Shown: positions 6,168-8,420 of the stretch, piece by piece
Position numbering within the stretch: the first letter of the stretch is position 1
How the letters are laid out: each line of letters starts with the position of its first letter
Assembly (NCBI GenBank): GCA_947624475.1
Contig: CANQKK010000029.1
Span: 1-8,420 of the forward strand
Reading direction: 5' to 3'
Length of the DNA stretch: 8,420 nt
Source of the DNA: an uncultured Bacilli bacterium
GTDB lineage: Bacteria > Bacillota_I > Bacilli_A > RF39 > UBA660
Notes under the pieces: model-generated
The model's database searches: none
Seen by the model: only the letters and a program-made list of their open reading frames with translations
What the model was told of the DNA's origin: nothing
Made by a program: the position numbers and the translations under genes

Positions 6168-6194
6168 TTAGCAATCTCTATTGACAATTGCTAA
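6168..6194. promoter_or_regulatory. CIRCE-like operator (HrcA site) upstream of clpB
   Basis: TTAGCAATC, 9 bases, then AATTGCTAA. The family consensus is TTAGCACTC-N9-GAGTGCTAA. The 9-9-9 architecture is exact and the outer six bases of each arm match; the left arm differs at one position and the right at two. The arms pair with each other at 8 of 9 positions. Binding would cover the -35 box, fitting repression of clpB by HrcA at normal temperature and release under heat shock. HrcA itself is not in the window. Confidence 0.82.
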
Positions 6195-6208
6195 TTTGCT
6201 GCTATAAT
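6181..6208 (+). promoter_or_regulatory. Sigma-A promoter of clpB, -35 inside the operator
   Basis: A consensus -35 TTGACA (6181-6186) and a consensus -10 TATAAT (6203-6208), 16 bases apart. The -35 begins in the CIRCE spacer and ends in its right arm. Transcription would start about 6215, leaving a very short leader before AAGGAGG (6221-6227) and the ATG at 6234. Confidence 0.88.
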
Positions 6209-6233
6209 TATAAGTATATGAAGGAGGGATAAC

Positions 6234-8234
6234 ATGAATAATATGAATAATCCTTATGAAGAAAATTTACAAAATCCACTTGAAAAATATGGCCGTGATA
6301 TTACCGCGCTCGCTAAAGATGGTAAAATTGATCCGGTTATCGGTCGCGATGAAGAAATCCGTTCGATTACGAGAATATTATCTCGTAAAACGAAGAATAA
6401 CCCTGTCTTAATTGGTGAGCCCGGCGTCGGAAAGACCGCTATTGTCGAAGGACTCGCTCAGAGAATAATCAAAGGTGATGTCCCAAATAATTTAAAAGAT
6501 AAAACTGTCTGGGAACTAGATATGGGGGCATTAATTGCTGGGTCTAAATACCGCGGAGAATTTGAGGAGCGATTAAAAGCTGTTCTAAAAGAAGTCAAAG
6601 ATTCCGAAGGTGATATTATTATGTTTATCGATGAGATACACATGATAGTAGGTTCTGGTAATGCCGAAGGAGCGGTCGATGCTGGTAACATGTTAAAGCC
6701 GATGCTTGCCCGCGGAGAAATACATTGTATTGGTGCTACTACGTTAAATGAATATCGTAAATATATCGAAAAAGATGCTGCTCTAGAGCGTAGATTTCAA
6801 AAAGTTCTCGTCAAAGAGCCTACAGTGTTAGACACAATTACCATTCTAAGAGGACTAAAGTCGAAGTTTGAAGTCTTCCATGGCGTGAATATTAAAGATA
6901 AAGCTCTAATTAGTGCTGCTACTCTATCCGATAGATATATTACCGATAGATTTCTTCCTGATAAAGCCATCGATTTAATTGATGAGGCTGCTTCTACTAT
7001 CAAAGTTCAAATGGAATCAGTCCCAACAGAATTAGATAATTTAATGCGAAGTATCATGCGACTCGAAGTCGAAAAAGAGGCTCTTCGTAAAGAGAAAGAT
7101 GAACTATCGAAAAATAGGATTATCGAAATTGATAGAGAGTTAAATACAATGCGTGAAAAAGAAAAAGATCTTCGTCTTCGTTGGGAAGAAGAGAAAAATA
7201 TTAATACCGCTATTAGTAAAAAGAAAGAAGAGATAGATAGTGCTAATTTTAAATTAGAGACAGCAGAAAATAACTACGACCTCGAAGAGGCTGCTAGACT
7301 AAGGCATGGAACTATTCCTAGATTAGAAAAAGAACTAGCTGAACTTCAAGAAAAAAATAAATCGGAAATTCTATCGGATACCGTCGATGAAGAGAGTATC
7401 GCCTCTATTATTTCTAAATGGACTGGTATTCCAATTAATAAATTAATGGGCGGTGAAAAGGAAAAATTACTGATGCTCGAGGATAATATGCGTAAGAGAG
7501 TCAAAGGTCAAGACCGAGCACTCCATTTAGTAGCGGAGGCTATAATTCGTGCCAGAGCAGGTATTAAAGATCCTAGGCGTCCTATCGGCTCCTTTATCTT
7601 TCTAGGACCTACTGGTGTCGGAAAAACTGAGGTTGCAAGGACGCTTGCTGAAAATCTTTTCGATGATGAAAGACATATCATAAGAATCGATATGTCCGAA
7701 TACATGGAAAGTCACTCTGTATCACGATTAATCGGTGCGCCTCCTGGATACGTCGGATACGATGAGGGTGGTAGTCTAACTGAAGCTGTAAGAAGAAATC
7801 CTTACTCGATAGTCCTTTTTGATGAAATTGAAAAGGCTCATCGGGATATCTTCAACGTTCTTCTTCAAATTCTCGATGATGGAAGAATTACCGATGGTCA
7901 AGGAAGAACTGTCGACTTTAAAAATCGGATCGATGAAATAATTATCTTTAATTCACTATCTCGCGAAGTAATTAGTGATATCTTGGATAAGATAATCAGT
8001 GATATTGAATATCGTCTAAGAGATAAAAATATTCATCTTAATATTACAAAAGAAGCAAAGGACTATATCATCGATAATTCTTATGATGAAAAATATGGAG
8101 CAAGACCTATTAAAAGATATGTTCAAAAAAATATCGAGACGTTAATTGCTACTTCGATTATCAAAGATGAAATAGCCTTTGGTAGTAATATCACAATTGA
8201 TCTAGTGGATAGTAAATTAAAAATAAGAGCTTAG
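6234..8234 (+). CDS. clpB: ClpB-type disaggregase without N-domain, with an internal deletion in the second AAA+ module
   Basis: ClpB is a hexameric AAA+ chaperone that, with DnaK, pulls proteins out of aggregates. The start is fixed by AAGGAGG and the promoter just upstream, so the usual ~150-residue N-terminal domain is truly absent; mycoplasma ClpB and the short E. coli ClpB form look alike in this. NBD1: Walker A GEPGVGKT (61-68), Walker B FIDE (131-134), sensor 1 GATT (167-170), arginine fingers R186-R187. The coiled-coil M-domain spans about 262-378 and marks ClpB rather than ClpC or ClpA. NBD2: Walker A GPTGVGKT (458-465), pore loop GYVGYDEGG (505-513), Walker B VLFDE (527-531), sensor 2 GAR (622-624). 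At N564-R565 the text passes straight from GRTVDFKN to RIDEII. In family members about 44 residues stand between, carrying VIIMTSN (sensor 1) and RPEFLN. The frame is kept. Function of NBD2 is doubtful. Confidence 0.95.
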   Translation: MNNMNNPYEENLQNPLEKYGRDITALAKDGKIDPVIGRDEEIRSITRILSRKTKNNPVLIGEPGVGKTAIVEGLAQRIIKGDVPNNLKDKTVWELDMGALIAGSKYRGEFEERLKAVLKEVKDSEGDIIMFIDEIHMIVGSGNAEGAVDAGNMLKPMLARGEIHCIGATTLNEYRKYIEKDAALERRFQKVLVKEPTVLDTITILRGLKSKFEVFHGVNIKDKALISAATLSDRYITDRFLPDKAIDLIDEAASTIKVQMESVPTELDNLMRSIMRLEVEKEALRKEKDELSKNRIIEIDRELNTMREKEKDLRLRWEEEKNINTAISKKKEEIDSANFKLETAENNYDLEEAARLRHGTIPRLEKELAELQEKNKSEILSDTVDEESIASIISKWTGIPINKLMGGEKEKLLMLEDNMRKRVKGQDRALHLVAEAIIRARAGIKDPRRPIGSFIFLGPTGVGKTEVARTLAENLFDDERHIIRIDMSEYMESHSVSRLIGAPPGYVGYDEGGSLTEAVRRNPYSIVLFDEIEKAHRDIFNVLLQILDDGRITDGQGRTVDFKNRIDEIIIFNSLSREVISDILDKIISDIEYRLRDKNIHLNITKEAKDYIIDNSYDEKYGARPIKRYVQKNIETLIATSIIKDEIAFGSNITIDLVDSKLKIRA

Positions 8235-8265
8235 AAAAGAGGCTGCTGAAAAAGTAGTTAAAATT

Positions 8266-8307
8266 AAAACTGATATTTAGAGTAAATTTCTATTTATCAG
8301 TTTTTTT
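8266..8307 (+). terminator. Rho-independent terminator downstream of clpB
   Basis: AAAACTGATA (8266-8275) pairs perfectly with TATCAGTTTT (8295-8304), with a second short AGA/TCT pairing inside the loop, followed by a run of seven T (8301-8307). It would end the clpB transcript. Because the left arm begins with AAAA, it may also work on the minus strand and end the incoming transposase transcript. Confidence 0.75.
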
Positions 8308-8329
8308 GTAAATATTATAAAAAAGTTGC

Positions 8330-8369
8330 AAATATAGGTTAATTATTTATCCTATATTTTTATTTTTTT
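8330..8369 (+). terminator. Second hairpin with T-rich tail, possible backup terminator
   Basis: AAATATAGG (8330-8338) and CCTATATTT (8351-8359) are perfect 9-base inverted repeats with a 12-base loop, followed by a TTATTTTTTT-like tail. The stem is AT-rich and therefore weak. It overlaps the stop codon of the minus-strand reading frame. Confidence 0.4.
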
Positions 8370-8420
8370 CTTCATTTAATTTAATTATTCGCCTCATATT
8401 AGCTAAAAAGAGCGTAGTTG
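8347..8420 (-). CDS. C-terminal tail of a probable transposase (runs off right edge)
   Basis: On the minus strand the last 23 codons before TAA (8347-8349) read TTLFLANMRRIIKL followed by NEEKNKNIG. The hydrophobic-basic LANMRRIIKL resembles the final helix of DDE transposases of IS1182/IS5-type elements, and the gene ends just inside a sequence that looks like an IS end. With only 23 residues visible this is a guess supported mainly by context; it could be the end of another host gene. Confidence 0.35.
   Translation of the reverse strand, partial: TTLFLANMRRIIKLNEEKNKNIG

Larger units (their letters stand above)
8239..8420. mobile_element. Probable end of an insertion sequence (IS1182-like), continuing past right edge
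   Basis: Four bases after the clpB stop the sequence reads GAGGCTGCTGAAAAAGTAG, which resembles the terminal inverted repeat of IS1182-like elements (GGCTGTTGAAAAA type). It is followed by a hairpin terminator and by the last codons of a minus-strand reading frame that could be its transposase. The other end, the target duplication and most of the transposase are outside the window, so the family name rests on recall of end sequences and is tentative. Confidence 0.45.

Noticed and set aside
6234..8234. ClpC or ClpA instead of ClpB
   Set aside because: The full-length coiled-coil M-domain of about 115 residues between the AAA+ modules is specific to ClpB; ClpC has a much shorter one and ClpA none, and no ClpP-binding IGF/LGF-type loop is visible, though that region falls near the deletion.
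1..8420. Possible alternative genetic code with UGA as tryptophan, since none of the nine visible stops is TGA
   Set aside because: Every tryptophan I checked in PheT, PheS, the amidase and ClpB is TGG and no gene has in-frame TGA. Nine stops without TGA is not rare enough in an AT-rich genome to mean anything.
1..8420. CRISPR arrays, tRNA or rRNA genes, phage or defence genes
   Set aside because: No direct-repeat series, no cloverleaf-like sequence and no matching protein families seen on either strand.

Overview
This window comes from a low-GC Firmicutes-type bacterium, most likely a member of the Bacilli or an uncultured Mollicutes-related gut lineage. The signs are strong AGGAGG-type ribosome binding sites, TTG starts, a phenylalanine T-box leader ahead of pheS-pheT, a CIRCE-like operator ahead of clpB, and a ClpB without its N-terminal domain, as in mycoplasmas. 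The lineage is an inference. The genetic code looks standard: every tryptophan I checked is TGG, and all nine visible stops are TAA or TAG.

Layout. Positions 1-6088 are on the minus strand. In transcription order they hold mscL (mechanosensitive channel), a membrane-anchored Ig-like/amidase_3 cell-wall hydrolase, frr (ribosome recycling factor) with a good promoter of its own, two tandem diverged paralogues of unknown function, a Phe-specific T-box leader, a 95-residue unknown protein, pheS, and the first 69 codons of pheT, which runs off the left edge. Divergently on the plus strand lies clpB (6234-8234) behind a sigma-A-type promoter whose -35 box lies inside a CIRCE-like inverted repeat. 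After clpB comes what looks like the end of an insertion sequence, with a hairpin terminator and the last codons of a probable transposase entering from the right edge.

How the parts work together. The T-box senses uncharged tRNA-Phe (specifier UUC) and should control the small unknown gene together with pheS and pheT. frr and the two paralogues form a tight cluster that runs straight into the T-box leader with no visible terminator. clpB is predicted to be a heat-shock gene under HrcA.

Most notable points: (1) ClpB appears to carry an in-frame loss of about 44 residues in its second AAA+ module, removing sensor 1 and the segment before the arginine finger; (2) the T-box terminator seems to use the T-box sequence itself, including the tRNA-acceptor-binding bulge, as its 5' arm; (3) an unrecognised small gene sits first in the Phe-regulated operon; (4) there is a tandem pair of unrecognised paralogues beside frr. 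I found no CRISPR array, tRNA, rRNA, phage or defence system.
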